A stretch of DNA of 64,000 nt from Thalassotalea sediminis (GTDB lineage Bacteria; Pseudomonadota; Gammaproteobacteria; Enterobacterales; Alteromonadaceae): positions 1,860,001 through 1,924,000 of the forward strand of contig NZ_AP027361.1 in assembly GCF_030295915.1 (NCBI RefSeq). The letters are read 5' to 3'. Positions within the stretch are counted from its first letter, which is position 1, and every line of letters starts with the position of its first letter. The notes beneath the pieces are model-generated. The model worked only from the letters and a program-made list of their open reading frames with translations. It searched no databases and was not told the DNA's origin. A program made the translations under genes and the position numbers. Below, piece by piece: positions 8,671 through 19,677 of this stretch.

Positions 8671-9315
8671 CTACTTCAATGCATGACCAAGAGATTGCAA
8701 GTAAGCGATCAAGGCATCCATTTCAGTTCTGCCTTTCACTGCTTGTTTCGCATTCTTGATATCTTCAGCTGAATACAATGGGATCGGATTGCCATTTTCG
8801 TCCTTGTGGCTTCGATTTCTCGTTAAGAAATTAAACGTTTCTAATTTCTTCGCTGTTAAAGCACCGTCAAGCGTATTTTCCGCTAACCAAGGGAAACCCG
8901 GCATATTTGACTCTGGTACAACTGAACGAGGATCTAAAAGATGAGCGCGATGCCAATCATCACTATATCTGCCACCAACACGTGCTAAATCTGGACCTGT
9001 ACGTTTAGAGCCCCAAAGGAAAGGGTGCTCCCATACATGTTCACCTGCAACTGAGTAGTGACCATAACGCTCTGTTTCCGCACGAAATGGACGGATCATC
9101 TGACTGTGACAAACGTTACAGCCTTCACGAATGTATATATCGCGACCTTCCATTTCTAGTGCAGTATATGGGCGTAAATTTTCAACAGGTTGCGTTGTTT
9201 CTTTTTGGAAAAATAGTGGCGTTATCTCTACTAAACCACCAACGCTAATTGCGAGAATGGTAATGATAAAGAACAAGCCTACACTTTTTTCGACTTTTTC
9301 ATGTTTATTAGTCAT
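8671..9315 (-). CDS. ccoO: cbb3-type cytochrome c oxidase, monohaem subunit II
   Basis: The 214-aa monohaem cytochrome c subunit that relays electrons from CcoP to CcoN. One N-terminal membrane helix (about residues 12-32) is followed by the haem c site CNVCHSQ (about residues 66-72). The motifs MIRPFRAE and [17 protein letters not shown] follow, all hallmarks of CcoO/FixO. It lies 10 bp after ccoN and 4 bp before ccoQ. Confidence 0.96.
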   Translation of the reverse strand: MTNKHEKVEKSVGLFFIITILAISVGGLVEITPLFFQKETTQPVENLRPYTALEMEGRDIYIREGCNVCHSQMIRPFRAETERYGHYSVAGEHVWEHPFLWGSKRTGPDLARVGGRYSDDWHRAHLLDPRSVVPESNMPGFPWLAENTLDGALTAKKLETFNFLTRNRSHKDENGNPIPLYSAEDIKNAKQAVKGRTEMDALIAYLQSLGHALK

Positions 9316-9325
9316 GGTTGTCTCC

Positions 9326-10750
9326 TTATGCCTGTTCTACGCGCTTAAGACTTCCATCTTCAGCAGCAATGGTTTTAAACATGTTGTAAGCCATTAATAA
9401 GAAACCAGCTACAACTAATACACCACCTAAGAAGCGGATAAAGTAGAACGGATAAGAGGCTGTTAAACTCTCAACAAAACTATAAGTTAATGTACCGTCT
9501 GTATTAACAGCACGCCACATTAAGCCTTGCATTACACCTGATATCCACATTGCAACGATATACAAAACGATACCAGCTGTGTGCATCCAAAAATGTACAT
9601 TAATTAATTTAACACTGTACATGCGACCTTGATTAAATAGCACAGGAATTAAGTGGTACATTGCACCAATTGAAACCATTGCTACCCAACCTAATGCACC
9701 TGAATGAACGTGACCAATTGTCCAATCTGTGTAGTGAGAAAGGGCATTAACCGATTTAATCGCCATCATTGGCCCTTCAAACGTCGACATACCGTAGAAC
9801 GATAAAGAAACGATTAAGAAACGAAGAATTGGGTCGTGACGAAGTTTATGCCATGCGCCTGACAACGTCATGATACCGTTAATCATACCACCCCAAGATG
9901 GGAGGAATAATACAACAGACATAACCATACCTACACTTTGCGCCCAATCAGGAAGTGCAGTGTAATGTAAATGATGAGGTCCAGCCCAAATATAAAGAGA
10001 TACAAGAGCCCAAAAATGAACGATTGATAAACGATATGAATAAACAGGGCGTTCAGCTTGTTTAGGTACGAAGTAATACATCATACCCAGGAAGCCCGCT
10101 GTTAATAAGAAACCTACTGCATTATGACCATACCACCATTGCATCATTGCATCGATAGCGCCTGAATAAAGAGAGTACGATTTCATCATTGAAACAGGAA
10201 TAACCATACTATTACCAATATGTAAAACCGCAACGGTTATGATGAAGCCACCAAAGAACCAGTTAGCCACATAAATATGTGAGGTTTTACGTTTGACAAT
10301 AGTACCAAAGAATACGACAGCGTATGCGACCCAAATAACAGCAATTAAAATATCAATTGGCCATTCAAGTTCAGCGTACTCTTTACTAGAAGTGTAACCG
10401 AGAGGTAGCGTTATTGCTGCTAGCACAATAACAAGTTGCCAACCCCAGAACGTAAAGGCTGCTAAAGAGCCGCCAAACAACGTTGTTTTACACGTTCGTT
10501 GTACTACATAGTATGAGGTAGCAAAAAGCGCACTCGTACCGAATGCAAAAATTACCGCATTGGTGTGAAGAGGACGTAATCGGGAGTAGGTTAGCCATGG
10601 TGTATCAAAGTTTAACGCAGGCCAAATTAGCTGCGCGGCAATGATAACCCCAACGAGAGTACCTACAATACCCCAAATTACGGTCATTACAGTAAATTGA
10701 CGCACAACATCGAAGTTGTAGTCTACTGCTGACGTATCATTTTGAGTCAT
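9326..10750 (-). CDS. ccoN: cbb3-type cytochrome c oxidase catalytic subunit I
   Basis: Twelve-helix haem-copper oxidase subunit with haem b and the b3-CuB site where O2 is reduced. ATG 10750 (product starting [13 protein letters not shown]) is preferred over an in-frame ATG at 10789 because the shorter form matches the family length (474 aa) and N-terminus. Conserved His regions are visible in [37 protein letters not shown] and [11 protein letters not shown]. It is first in the ccoNOQP operon. An FNR-like box lies about 160 bp upstream, in line with induction at low oxygen. Confidence 0.97.
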   Translation of the reverse strand: MTQNDTSAVDYNFDVVRQFTVMTVIWGIVGTLVGVIIAAQLIWPALNFDTPWLTYSRLRPLHTNAVIFAFGTSALFATSYYVVQRTCKTTLFGGSLAAFTFWGWQLVIVLAAITLPLGYTSSKEYAELEWPIDILIAVIWVAYAVVFFGTIVKRKTSHIYVANWFFGGFIITVAVLHIGNSMVIPVSMMKSYSLYSGAIDAMMQWWYGHNAVGFLLTAGFLGMMYYFVPKQAERPVYSYRLSIVHFWALVSLYIWAGPHHLHYTALPDWAQSVGMVMSVVLFLPSWGGMINGIMTLSGAWHKLRHDPILRFLIVSLSFYGMSTFEGPMMAIKSVNALSHYTDWTIGHVHSGALGWVAMVSIGAMYHLIPVLFNQGRMYSVKLINVHFWMHTAGIVLYIVAMWISGVMQGLMWRAVNTDGTLTYSFVESLTASYPFYFIRFLGGVLVVAGFLLMAYNMFKTIAAEDGSLKRVEQA

Positions 10751-10909
10751 GGTATGGTTTCCGCAGTTATAATTATTAAATAGTTTCAAGTAAAAGTGAT
10801 ATACAGTAATAGTTATAGCCTAAAAATTACGCAATCACACAGCGAGTCTTAAACCCGCGCGAATAATAGACATTTGACAGTAAAAAGTCACCCGTAGATA
10901 GGGGAAAAT

Positions 10910-10923
10910 TTGTTTTAAATCAA
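10910..10923. promoter_or_regulatory. FNR/Anr-like box upstream of ccoN
   Basis: TTGTTTTAAATCAA matches the FNR consensus TTGAT-N4-ATCAA at nine of ten defined positions. It lies in the divergent region between ccoN and a lipoprotein gene. cbb3 operons are classic FNR/Anr targets. It is about 160 bp from the ccoN start and 78 bp from the lipoprotein start, so it could serve either. Confidence 0.55.
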
Positions 10924-11000
10924 AAAAAATTGCAGAAGTGTTTAAATTGTCGCCAATTCAATGTAAATTCCACGTTTTATAAAGACTTAACTTAGCCAAT

Positions 11001-11432
11001 ATGCTCAACAAATATATCATTTTTTTTCATTTAATTTTGCTTTTTTCATGTTCAAAAGTAGCAAAACACGCTGAAGTTGAACCCACATGCATAGCTGGTC
11101 AAAGTGCATGTTTTGTTGATATGGCTGATATGCGCATTTTTGTAAAGTTTAATCGCGAAGTATTGCTTGCAGAAACGCCATTTACCCTCACAGTTTACGC
11201 TAACAAAAAACAGAACATCAAAAACATAAGTGGTTTTATGGAAGGCGACAATATGTATATGGGGAAAGTACCATTATTATTCGCTAAAAACGGTGAACAC
11301 CAGTTTAATGCACAGGGATTTATTGGCAGTTGTGGTAAACAAGATATGCAGTGGCGAATTTGGATCACTTTTATTGAACAGTCGGATAAGTCTCATACTT
11401 TTTCCATTACAGTACCAAGTTATCTGCGTTAA
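11001..11432 (+). CDS. Small lipoprotein of unknown function, divergent from ccoN
   Basis: A 143-aa product with a lipoprotein signal peptide ending LLFSC at residues 13-17, then a compact, mostly beta-like domain with two or three further Cys residues (EPTC, SACF, GSCG). I do not recognise a family. Sharing a promoter region with the cbb3 operon may mean a role in oxidase or copper homeostasis, but this is context only. Its stop overlaps the end of the convergent LysE-type gene by 4 bp. Confidence 0.65.
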   Translation: MLNKYIIFFHLILLFSCSKVAKHAEVEPTCIAGQSACFVDMADMRIFVKFNREVLLAETPFTLTVYANKKQNIKNISGFMEGDNMYMGKVPLLFAKNGEHQFNAQGFIGSCGKQDMQWRIWITFIEQSDKSHTFSITVPSYLR

Positions 11433-12049
11433 CTTACTAGTAACCATATTGCAACTAAAAACATCAATATTGCCGATATTTTATTGAGTATTTGAACGTT
11501 TTGTTGTCTCGATAACAAAATAGCTAAACCTTTGCCGCCTGTTGCATAAATAATCATACACACTAATTCTGATAGTAGAATTATACTAACTAATACAAAG
11601 AGTTGGAGTGGTAACGCGTAACTTTTGTTAATGAAAGGTGGTAGTAAAGAAACCATAAATGCCCAACCTTTAGGGTTCGCAATAGCGGTAATAAATCCTT
11701 GTTTCAAGAGTTTACTTTTTGAGAAGTTTAGTGCTGAATTATTGTCATTGGTTACCGATATTTTCCCTTTGTTTTGCCACATTTGTATGGCAATAAAAAA
11801 GAGATAACAGGCGCCAATGAGTTTAAAGAAAAAGAATATGTTAGAATTACTGAGCATCAATGCAGATACACCAAGTACCGCTGAAATCGCAACTAATGCA
11901 ACGCCTAATAGTTCTCCGTACATCATCCAAAATGTTTTTCTGACACCTATACTCATGCCTAAGCTCATCGCCAATGTCATACACATACCAGGTGTTAGAC
12001 TAATAAGAAAAAATGTTGGAATAAAAAGTAGAATTGCAGAGAGATCCAT
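11429..12049 (-). CDS. LysE/RhtB-family amino-acid exporter
   Basis: A 206-aa inner-membrane protein with about six hydrophobic segments. It has the family N-terminal signature LISLTPGMCMTLAMSLGMSIG (about residues 16-36) and GFITAIANPKGWAFM near residue 115, both typical of LysE/RhtB translocators that export amino acids or homoserine lactones. The substrate cannot be assigned. It is convergent with the upstream lipoprotein and stands alone. Confidence 0.88.
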   Translation of the reverse strand: MDLSAILLFIPTFFLISLTPGMCMTLAMSLGMSIGVRKTFWMMYGELLGVALVAISAVLGVSALMLSNSNIFFFFKLIGACYLFFIAIQMWQNKGKISVTNDNNSALNFSKSKLLKQGFITAIANPKGWAFMVSLLPPFINKSYALPLQLFVLVSIILLSELVCMIIYATGGKGLAILLSRQQNVQILNKISAILMFLVAIWLLVS

Positions 12050-12236
12050 AAAGCTAACCTAACAGTATTGTAAACATTATCTATTTGTTGTTTATCTTAT
12101 TTTTTTGTGACTTTAGCGCAAGCAAAGTTAGTAAGCGTAAAGCTATGTAAAGACAATTGTCAGTATAAATTTGCTTAAGTAAGATTCGTAATAACAAAAA
12201 GTTTTTAAATCAATTTCTAATAACAGTGAAAAAAGA

Positions 12237-13658
12237 ATGAAATTAGCCTCCTCACGACGACTATTCAGTACTCTTGCTTGCAGTGTCATTGCGGTTGGAT
12301 GTAGTGTGCCATCAGCTATAAACAAAACAACCAGTGAATTTAAAGCGCCGTCTAATTGGCAAACTCTCGTAACGAAACAGCAAATGCCTATTGTAAATAA
12401 TTGGGTAAGCTCGTTACAAGAGCAAGCATTATACCCATTAATCGAACGTGCATTACACCATAATCAACAATACCAAAGTAATTATTATGCGCTAATGTTG
12501 GCAGAGCAACAGGTAACAATATCTGGTGCCACACTGTTGCCTGAATTAAGCGTGTCGGCTGAACAATCGCGCAGAAAATCGGTAACATCAACGAATGAGA
12601 CCATATCGAATAGTGCCGATATTAATTTACAGCTAAGCTACGAAATCGATTTATGGGGAAAGCTGTCGGAGCAGCAGAGACTTGCTAATTTACAATATGC
12701 GTCAGCAAAGGCTCAGTTTGAACAACAGCGACTAGCTTTGATCACCGACTTAACACGCACTTGGTTTAATCTCGCTGAGGCTAAAAAATTATTAACACTC
12801 TACAAAGAGAGGGCTCAAAACTTAAGTGACAACCTCGAAATGATGCAACGTTCATATCGGTTAGGGTTAAACAAAGCATTAGATGTTTATCTTGCACAGA
12901 ACGATGTAAGTAATGAACTTGCCCGTGTCGCGCAACAAAGACATCAAGTTAAAGAAATCGAACGTCAATTACACCTATTAATTGGTGCGCCAGAGAGCAA
13001 AGAGCAATTTAACGCAATTAATTTACCCATATTAATCGACGATGTGACTGTAGGAACTCCGTCGCAAATGTTGGCGCAACGTGCTGACATTAAAAGCAGT
13101 TGGTATGATCTACTCGCGGCAGACGCTAACCTCGCTATTGCGCATAAAGCACGTTTTCCACGTTTAACATTACGCGCCAATGTTGGCGATAATGCTGATG
13201 AATTAAGTAACCTTTTAACGGGTAACCCACTCGCTTGGTCTTTAATTGGTGGTATTACAGCGCCTATTTTTAATGCAGGTAGGTTAGCTGCCGAAGAAGA
13301 AAAGACTCGTTTAACGGTAAAACAAAAAGAGCAACTGTATTTACAGAAATTACACCAAAGCCTTACAGATGTCGAAAGTGCATTAAGTGAACGCGTATCA
13401 TTGCAAGAAAGTTATGGTCAATATAACAAATCATTAGAAAATGCGCTGGCCGCGCAAAAACTCGCTTTTGAACAATATATTAAAGGTCTTGTGACTTATT
13501 CTACGGTACTAGAGGCGCAACGAAGAGCGTTTGGAACACAAACACAGCTCATACAATTAACCAATCAACTTATTCAAAATAAAATAACACTGCATGCAGC
13601 CATTGGTGGTAACACAAATGAAGTTGCTGATCGTTTTTATGGAGCGCAGAGTAACTAA
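12237..13658 (+). CDS. Outer-membrane efflux lipoprotein (TolC/NodT family)
   Basis: A 473-aa outer-membrane channel component. The N-terminus carries a signal with the lipobox AVGC (Cys at about residue 22). The rest has two repeats of TolC-type helical sequence, including LSYEIDLWGKLSEQQR and ARFPRLTLRANVG-like motifs of NodT proteins. It is first in a three-gene operon with an adaptor 1 bp downstream and an RND pump, making a complete tripartite efflux system. Substrate unknown. Confidence 0.92.
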   Translation: MKLASSRRLFSTLACSVIAVGCSVPSAINKTTSEFKAPSNWQTLVTKQQMPIVNNWVSSLQEQALYPLIERALHHNQQYQSNYYALMLAEQQVTISGATLLPELSVSAEQSRRKSVTSTNETISNSADINLQLSYEIDLWGKLSEQQRLANLQYASAKAQFEQQRLALITDLTRTWFNLAEAKKLLTLYKERAQNLSDNLEMMQRSYRLGLNKALDVYLAQNDVSNELARVAQQRHQVKEIERQLHLLIGAPESKEQFNAINLPILIDDVTVGTPSQMLAQRADIKSSWYDLLAADANLAIAHKARFPRLTLRANVGDNADELSNLLTGNPLAWSLIGGITAPIFNAGRLAAEEEKTRLTVKQKEQLYLQKLHQSLTDVESALSERVSLQESYGQYNKSLENALAAQKLAFEQYIKGLVTYSTVLEAQRRAFGTQTQLIQLTNQLIQNKITLHAAIGGNTNEVADRFYGAQSN

Positions 13659-13659
13659 T

Positions 13660-14883
13660 ATGAACAATATCAAGTTAAAATTTATTCTTCCAATCATCGT
13701 CATCGTCGCCTCAGTAGGGATCGCCAGTGTTATTTTAGGAAACCCTCCAGAAAGTAAACGGCAAGCACCTAAACGTGTTGCACAGCTTAATGTAGATGTG
13801 AAAACGATAGTGCCGGAAAATTTTACGGTAAAAATTGAAAGCTACGGAACGGTAAAGCCTAGAACACAAAGTATTTTATACCCGCAAGTTTCAGGTCAAA
13901 TCGTGAATATCTCGGAAAAATTTCAAGCGGGTGGTTTTTTTAATAAAGGTGATGTGCTGGTAGAGCTGGATGATCGCGATCTAAAGGCTGAAGTGGCAAT
14001 TGCTAGATCTAACTTATTTAATGCTAAACAGTCTTTTAGCGAAGAACAAGCGCGTGTTGAACAAGCAAAGCAAGATTGGTTGCGATTAGGCAATAAAGAA
14101 CAAGCGCCAGCACTTGTGATGAGAGAACCTCAAATTCTCGCAGCACAAGCTAAGGTTGATTCAGCACAAGCAAGTTTAAATAAAGCAGAGCTTGCTTTAG
14201 AGCGTACAAAGATATTAGCGCCGTTTGCTGGCAGAATCTTAACCAAAAATGTTGACATAGGACAGTTAGTGTCTTCAGGTACAAAATTAGCAGAAATTTA
14301 TGCGATAGATTATGTCGAAATAAGGTTACCACTTAAGAATAAAGATCTGCCATATATTGATTTGCCGGAAAATACACGATTAACAGAAACGCAGTTACAA
14401 CCTGAAGTTCGCTTTAATTCAAGTTTAATCAAAGACCAATACTGGCAAGGAAAAGTTGTACGTACAGAAGGTGCTTATGACACTAATTCACAACAACTTT
14501 ATGTCGTTGCGCAAATAGATGATCCATACGGTGTAGACGTGGCAAATGGTATGCCAATAAAAATTGGCCAATATGTTAGTGCAGAAATTTTAGGTAAAAC
14601 CGTGAAAAACGCGATAACAATTCCTAATAAAGCGATTTATCAAGGAAGTTACGTCTATGTTGTCGATGGTGATATTTTGAAGCGTAAAGAGATTAAAATT
14701 AGCTGGCAAAATGACCAAGTAGCTATTATTGAACACGGACTTATCGACGGAGAGCTACTGGTATTAACGCCCCTTGGACAAGTAACATCAGGCACACTTG
14801 TCGCCATAAATGAACGAGATGGTCAACACGTAGGGAAACAGAATCAGACTACGCGTGATAACCGCGAAGGAGGTCAGTTATGA
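13660..14883 (+). CDS. RND efflux periplasmic adaptor subunit
   Basis: A 407-aa HlyD/AcrA-type membrane-fusion protein. ATG 13660, 1 bp after the previous stop, gives an N-terminal membrane anchor (FILPIIVIVASVGIASVILG). In-frame upstream Mets overlap the preceding gene. Biotinyl-lipoyl-like halves (VSGQIVNISEKFQAGGFFNKGD and ILAPFAGRILTKNVDIGQLV) flank a coiled-coil hairpin of about 90 residues. It bridges the outer-membrane channel and the RND pump and overlaps the pump start by 4 bp. Confidence 0.92.
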   Translation: MNNIKLKFILPIIVIVASVGIASVILGNPPESKRQAPKRVAQLNVDVKTIVPENFTVKIESYGTVKPRTQSILYPQVSGQIVNISEKFQAGGFFNKGDVLVELDDRDLKAEVAIARSNLFNAKQSFSEEQARVEQAKQDWLRLGNKEQAPALVMREPQILAAQAKVDSAQASLNKAELALERTKILAPFAGRILTKNVDIGQLVSSGTKLAEIYAIDYVEIRLPLKNKDLPYIDLPENTRLTETQLQPEVRFNSSLIKDQYWQGKVVRTEGAYDTNSQQLYVVAQIDDPYGVDVANGMPIKIGQYVSAEILGKTVKNAITIPNKAIYQGSYVYVVDGDILKRKEIKISWQNDQVAIIEHGLIDGELLVLTPLGQVTSGTLVAINERDGQHVGKQNQTTRDNREGGQL

Positions 14884-17800
14884 TAGCGTGGTTTACCCGA
14901 AATCATGTCGCTGCCAATTTACTGATGATCAGCATATTGCTGATGGGGGTTTTATCCATCAAAAGCAATATACCCCTTGAAGTATTTCCTTCATTTGAAT
15001 CAGATGTGGTCAATGTATCAGTGAGCTTACGTGGTGCAACACCTGAAGATGTTGAAAAAGGTGTCGCGATACGTATTGAAGAAGCTGTTGAAGACCTCGA
15101 AGGTATAAAAAAAATTAGTAGTACATCAACAGAAGGATCTGCCCGTGTTCGCATTGAAGCTGACAATGGTTACGATGCAAGAGAATTGCTAAATGATGTT
15201 AAAAGTAGAGTGGATGCTGTTAATACCTTTCCGGGAGAGGCAGAAAAACCAGTAATCTCTATATTACAACGGAAACGAGAGGTTATCGCTGTAACCGTTG
15301 CTTCCGATTATAGTGAAAAAGAAATAAGAGAATTTGCTGAACAGGTTCGTGATGATTTACTTGGGTTAACAGAAGTAACGCAAGTGTCGCTTGATGCTGT
15401 TAGAAACTATGAAATTAATATCGAAGTTAGCCAACAAAAACTACGCCAGTATCAAATAACATTAGCTGATATCGCAGATGCTGTTAAAAACAGTTCTACA
15501 GACATGTCTGCAGGTAACATACGTACTGAAGGCGGAGATGTATTGGTACGCAGTAAAGGGCAGGCATATCGCAAAAATGAGTTTGAGCAAATTGTTATAA
15601 AAACTAATCCTGATGGCTCAATTATTAACTTAGGTGATGTCGCTGTTGTTAATGATGGTTTTGAAGAAAAGCCAATGCGTGCTCGCTTTAATGGTAAGCA
15701 GGGTGCAATGATTGAGGTATATCGTATTGGTAATCAAAACGCGATTGATGTTGCAGATGCGGTTAAAAAATATATCAAAGAGCGTCAAGATACGTTACCG
15801 CAGGGTTTTGAATTAAGTTATTGGGATGACGACTCAGAAATTGTAAAAAGTCGCTTAAACACATTAATTAGTAACGCGCTGCAAGGTGGGTTTCTTGTAC
15901 TTGTACTCCTGACGCTATTCTTACGTCCTACCATTGCATTCTGGGTGTTTATTGGTATACCTGTAAGCTTCATGGGGGCGTTTATTATGATGCCCATTTT
16001 TGATATATCGATCAATATCATGAGTTTATTTGGCTTTATTTTAGTCTTGGGTATAGTTGTTGATGATGCTATTGTCACCGGAGAAAACATATATCGGCAT
16101 TCCCAAACGGCATCAAGTGGTTTAGAGGCCGCAATAAAAGGAACAGAAGAAGTAGCAACACCTGTAACATTTGGTATTTTAACAACCGTTGCCGCTTTTC
16201 TCCCTTTAGGTTTTATCGATGGATTTCGAGGCGCTATTTTTGCGCAAATTCCTGTAATTGTAATACCCGTACTTCTTTTTTCACTGATTGAGTCAAAGTT
16301 CGTATTACCTTCGCATTTAAAACATTTGAAAATTAGAAACAAAACCCAAGAAAGCAAAAAAGCTGGTGGGTTTAGCCAATGGCAGCGAAAATTCGCAGAC
16401 GGTTTTGAAAATGCCATTATCCGCTATTACAAACCATTATTAGCGGTAGCTACGCGTCATAGGTTAACAACAGTAAGTCTATTTTTCGGATTATTTTTCA
16501 TCATTCTGGCGTTTATTATGTCGGGCTGGACAAAGTTCGTCTTCTTCCCTCGAATAGCGAGTGAAACTGCCAGAGCTAACTTAAACATGCCTGTTGGTAC
16601 CAATTACGATGTTGTTGACAGCTACGTTAAAAAAATGGCTGATGCAGCCAAACTTTTACAAGACAAGTACCGAGATGAAAATGGCGACAGTTTAATATTA
16701 AATGTACTTGCTATAACGAGAAATGAAGTGGGTCGCGTGCGTTTTGAAATTTTACCCGCAGATCAAAATGAATCGGGTGTTGGTACTCGTCAGTTAGTGA
16801 ATGAATGGCGTCAATTGATTGGCAAGGTTCCTGGTGCTGAAAGCCTTACCTTTAGAGCCGAAATTGGGCGTGGGGGAGATCCTATTGATATTCAATTATC
16901 TGCAAACGATTTAAACACACTTAAAGAAGTTTCCGAACAAGTAAAAACACGGCTTAGAACGTATCCAACAGTTTTTGAAATTTCTGATAGCCTTTCAAAC
17001 GGAAAGCAGGAAATTGAAATAGCATTGACTGACCAAGGTCATGCAATGGGAATTTCACGTACAACTATAACTCGACAAGTACGTAACGCATTTTTCGGTG
17101 CACAAATACAACGCATTCAGCGTGGTAGAGATGATGTTCGGGTTATGATCAAGTTCCCTCTTGCAGAACGTAAATCTATTGCTAATTTAAACGACATGCT
17201 GATCCAAACACCAAGTGGTGGGCAAGTACCACTTTCCCATGTAGCGCGTTTGATACCTGGAAAAAGTCCATCGGCCATAAATCGTATTGATCGGTTTAGA
17301 ACCGTTAATGTGACCGCTGATGTTGATAAACAAAGTACCAACATGACGGTGTTAAATAATGATCTTCGCCCCTTTTTGACAGAGCTTGTTGCGAAATATC
17401 CAGGTGTATCCTTTACCATGGAAGGCGAAGCACGAGAGCAAAGCGACTCATTTAGCAGTATGCAGCTGGGGCTAACATTTGTCTTTTTCATTATTTATTG
17501 TTTATTGGCGATCCCGTTTAAGTCATATATTCAACCCTTGATTGTAATGTCAGTAATTCCTTTTGGCGCCATTGGCGCTGTAATGGGACATTGGATAATG
17601 GGCATGGACTTAACCATTATGAGCTTACTCGGTATGATGGCACTCATTGGTGTAGTGGTTAACGATAGCCTAGTGTTAGTCGACTTTATCAATAAACGTA
17701 GAGCGGAGGGTATGGCGTTAATGGAAGCTGTATTAACCGCAGGTCAATCGCGTTTTAGACCGGTCATGCTAACGTCGTTAACAACATTTATTGGGTTAAT

Positions 17801-17981
17801 GCCATTATTGTTTGAGAAAGCTACTCAAGCTCAGTTTTTAATACCTATGGCTGTATCTCTGGGCTTTGGCATTATATTCGCAACTTTCATCACGTTAATT
17901 TTAATACCGGTTAACTATTTATTGGTAGAAGATGCGAAAAGCTTTGTTAGAATGGCGAAACAGAAATTAGTAACTGCATAG
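14880..17981 (+). CDS. RND-family efflux permease
   Basis: A 1033-aa proton-driven inner-membrane pump of the AcrB/MexF superfamily. It shows the expected duplicated layout: a helix at residues 12-29, a large periplasmic loop with RGATPEDVE, helices around 335-470 including GIVVDDAIV with the proton-relay Asp pair, then a second periplasmic loop and helix bundle with [13 protein letters not shown]. The start overlaps the adaptor stop (ATGA arrangement), so translation is coupled. Length and order are normal for the family. Confidence 0.95.
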   Translation: MIAWFTRNHVAANLLMISILLMGVLSIKSNIPLEVFPSFESDVVNVSVSLRGATPEDVEKGVAIRIEEAVEDLEGIKKISSTSTEGSARVRIEADNGYDARELLNDVKSRVDAVNTFPGEAEKPVISILQRKREVIAVTVASDYSEKEIREFAEQVRDDLLGLTEVTQVSLDAVRNYEINIEVSQQKLRQYQITLADIADAVKNSSTDMSAGNIRTEGGDVLVRSKGQAYRKNEFEQIVIKTNPDGSIINLGDVAVVNDGFEEKPMRARFNGKQGAMIEVYRIGNQNAIDVADAVKKYIKERQDTLPQGFELSYWDDDSEIVKSRLNTLISNALQGGFLVLVLLTLFLRPTIAFWVFIGIPVSFMGAFIMMPIFDISINIMSLFGFILVLGIVVDDAIVTGENIYRHSQTASSGLEAAIKGTEEVATPVTFGILTTVAAFLPLGFIDGFRGAIFAQIPVIVIPVLLFSLIESKFVLPSHLKHLKIRNKTQESKKAGGFSQWQRKFADGFENAIIRYYKPLLAVATRHRLTTVSLFFGLFFIILAFIMSGWTKFVFFPRIASETARANLNMPVGTNYDVVDSYVKKMADAAKLLQDKYRDENGDSLILNVLAITRNEVGRVRFEILPADQNESGVGTRQLVNEWRQLIGKVPGAESLTFRAEIGRGGDPIDIQLSANDLNTLKEVSEQVKTRLRTYPTVFEISDSLSNGKQEIEIALTDQGHAMGISRTTITRQVRNAFFGAQIQRIQRGRDDVRVMIKFPLAERKSIANLNDMLIQTPSGGQVPLSHVARLIPGKSPSAINRIDRFRTVNVTADVDKQSTNMTVLNNDLRPFLTELVAKYPGVSFTMEGEAREQSDSFSSMQLGLTFVFFIIYCLLAIPFKSYIQPLIVMSVIPFGAIGAVMGHWIMGMDLTIMSLLGMMALIGVVVNDSLVLVDFINKRRAEGMALMEAVLTAGQSRFRPVMLTSLTTFIGLMPLLFEKATQAQFLIPMAVSLGFGIIFATFITLILIPVNYLLVEDAKSFVRMAKQKLVTA

Positions 17982-17989
17982 GGATAAAA

Positions 17990-18343
17990 ATGGCCGAAGA
18001 AACAATATTTTCAAAGATTATTCGTCAAGAGATACCAACAGAGTTGTTATATCAAGATGACTTAGTTACAGCATTTAGGGATATTGCGCCACAGGCAAAA
18101 ACGCATATTTTGATTATTCCTAATAAATTAATTCCCACCGTTAATGATATTGAAGAAAGTGATGAGTTAATAATGGGGCGTTTGTTTACCGTCGCAAAGC
18201 AACTTGCTAAAGAAGAAGGTATCGCAGAAGATGGATTTCGCTTAATTATGAATTGTAATCAACATGGTGGACAAGAAGTTTATCATATTCATATGCACCT
18301 CGTTGGTGGGCAACCGTTGGGTAAAATGCTGGCATTAAAATAA
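17990..18343 (+). CDS. hinT: HIT-family purine nucleoside phosphoramidase
   Basis: A 117-aa HIT hydrolase that cleaves AMP-lysine and similar phosphoramidates. The catalytic triad motif HIHMHLVGG is near residues 98-106, and the N-terminal [20 protein letters not shown] block is typical of bacterial HinT. It begins 8 bp after the RND pump, so it may be cotranscribed by read-through, and it ends in its own terminator. Confidence 0.94.
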   Translation: MAEETIFSKIIRQEIPTELLYQDDLVTAFRDIAPQAKTHILIIPNKLIPTVNDIEESDELIMGRLFTVAKQLAKEEGIAEDGFRLIMNCNQHGGQEVYHIHMHLVGGQPLGKMLALK

Positions 18344-18349
18344 CCCTTT

Positions 18350-18369
18350 AAGGCGGCTTTTGTCGCCTT
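18350..18369 (+). terminator. Terminator after hinT
   Basis: Stem AAGGCG/CGCCTT (18350-18355 with 18364-18369) with a T-containing loop, 6 bp past the hinT stop. The T-tract is short. Confidence 0.6.
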
Positions 18370-18608
18370 AGTTGTACTTACCTATAATTTGAAATAATAC
18401 ACTTTTTTATCTATTGCGTTAGCGCATCGTGATGCGAGCAGTTAGCAGTTACATCAAGCCAAGCGTAACGTTATTTTGTTTATAATCACATGAAACACTA
18501 GTTTTGGCCGAAATGAGATAAATCGTACGTTTGTCACGATTAGCGGCAATGCACTTAACCACCTTGTATTCCATAATAAATAGTAACGGAGAAGAGTAGG
18601 TTGTTTTT

Positions 18609-19673
18609 GTGAATTGGACGAAGTTAATAGAAGATAGAAACCGATTATTTTGGTTAATGCATACCGCCGGTTGGTTTGGTTTCGCCTTAGTACATTATCT
18701 CGGATCATTACTACATGATTTAAGAGACATCTTTACGGTTATAATTCTACTTAATGCCTATGCTGGCTGGTTGTTTACTATTCCATTGCGTTATGTTTAT
18801 CGGAAAATATGGAACTTTACGCCTGTTAAAATAGCCTTGGTTGTTCTTGCTTGTGCCTACTTTACGGGATTAATTTGGCAAATAGTTCAAAATATTAACT
18901 ATTGGGAAATATACAAACATGGTTACCGCCCTGATAATTTAATTTATTATGCAAGAAATACTATGTTTTCGTTCTTCATCGTATTAAGTTGGAGTTTGTT
19001 GTATTTTGGTACTAAGTACTACCAGATGCTGCAAAAAGAAAAGCAAAATGTATTAAAAGCAAATACTGTTGCCCATGAAGCACAGTTAAAAATGTTGCGG
19101 TATCAGTTAAATCCACATTTTTTATTTAACACCTTAAATGCCATTTCAACCTTGATCTTGGTTAATGAAAATAAAACCGCTAATGGTATGGTGACCAAAT
19201 TAAGTGAGTTTCTCCGTTATTCGCTCGATAAAGATCCTATGAAAAAAGTAACGTTAGAGAGTGAATTGCAGGCTTTAAAACTTTACTTAGATATCGAAAA
19301 GGTGCGCTTTGAAGAACGTCTTCAAGTGAACTTTACCGTGGCTAAAAACTGTCAGAAGGCATTGGTGCCAAGCATGATTTTGCAGCCTTTAGCGGAAAAT
19401 TCAATTAAACATGCCATTGCTGTTCAGGAAAAGGGTGGAACGATTAATGTCAACGTATCTAGTTTTGGCAATGATTTACTTCTAGAGCTGTCAGACAATG
19501 GCCCTGGCGCCGAAATCGTGCGTGGTAATTTGCATCGTGAAAATGGTGTGGGTCTTGCGAATACGCGTGAAAGATTACAAGCATTATATGATGCAGATTT
19601 TTCACTTGTCGTATCCAATAACGAACCAAATGGTGTTAAAGTTAATATAAGAATGCCTTACGAAATTGGATAA
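18609..19673 (+). CDS. LytS/YehU-type sensor histidine kinase
   Basis: A 354-aa inner-membrane kinase starting at GTG. About four membrane helices fill residues 15-150. The His-kinase block follows with YQLNPHFLFNTLNAIS, whose His near residue 171 is the phospho-acceptor. An ATP-binding domain has LAENSIKHAI (N box, near 262) and DNGPGAE (G box, near 296). This is the PF06580 class that pairs with LytTR regulators, and such a regulator follows within 5 bp. The signal sensed is unknown; there is no extra periplasmic or GAF domain. Confidence 0.9.
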   Translation: MNWTKLIEDRNRLFWLMHTAGWFGFALVHYLGSLLHDLRDIFTVIILLNAYAGWLFTIPLRYVYRKIWNFTPVKIALVVLACAYFTGLIWQIVQNINYWEIYKHGYRPDNLIYYARNTMFSFFIVLSWSLLYFGTKYYQMLQKEKQNVLKANTVAHEAQLKMLRYQLNPHFLFNTLNAISTLILVNENKTANGMVTKLSEFLRYSLDKDPMKKVTLESELQALKLYLDIEKVRFEERLQVNFTVAKNCQKALVPSMILQPLAENSIKHAIAVQEKGGTINVNVSSFGNDLLLELSDNGPGAEIVRGNLHRENGVGLANTRERLQALYDADFSLVVSNNEPNGVKVNIRMPYEIG

Positions 19674-19677
19674 AAAG

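Noticed and set aside
15818-16417. 199-codon minus-strand ORF inside the RND permease
   Set aside because: Antisense shadow of a conserved gene.
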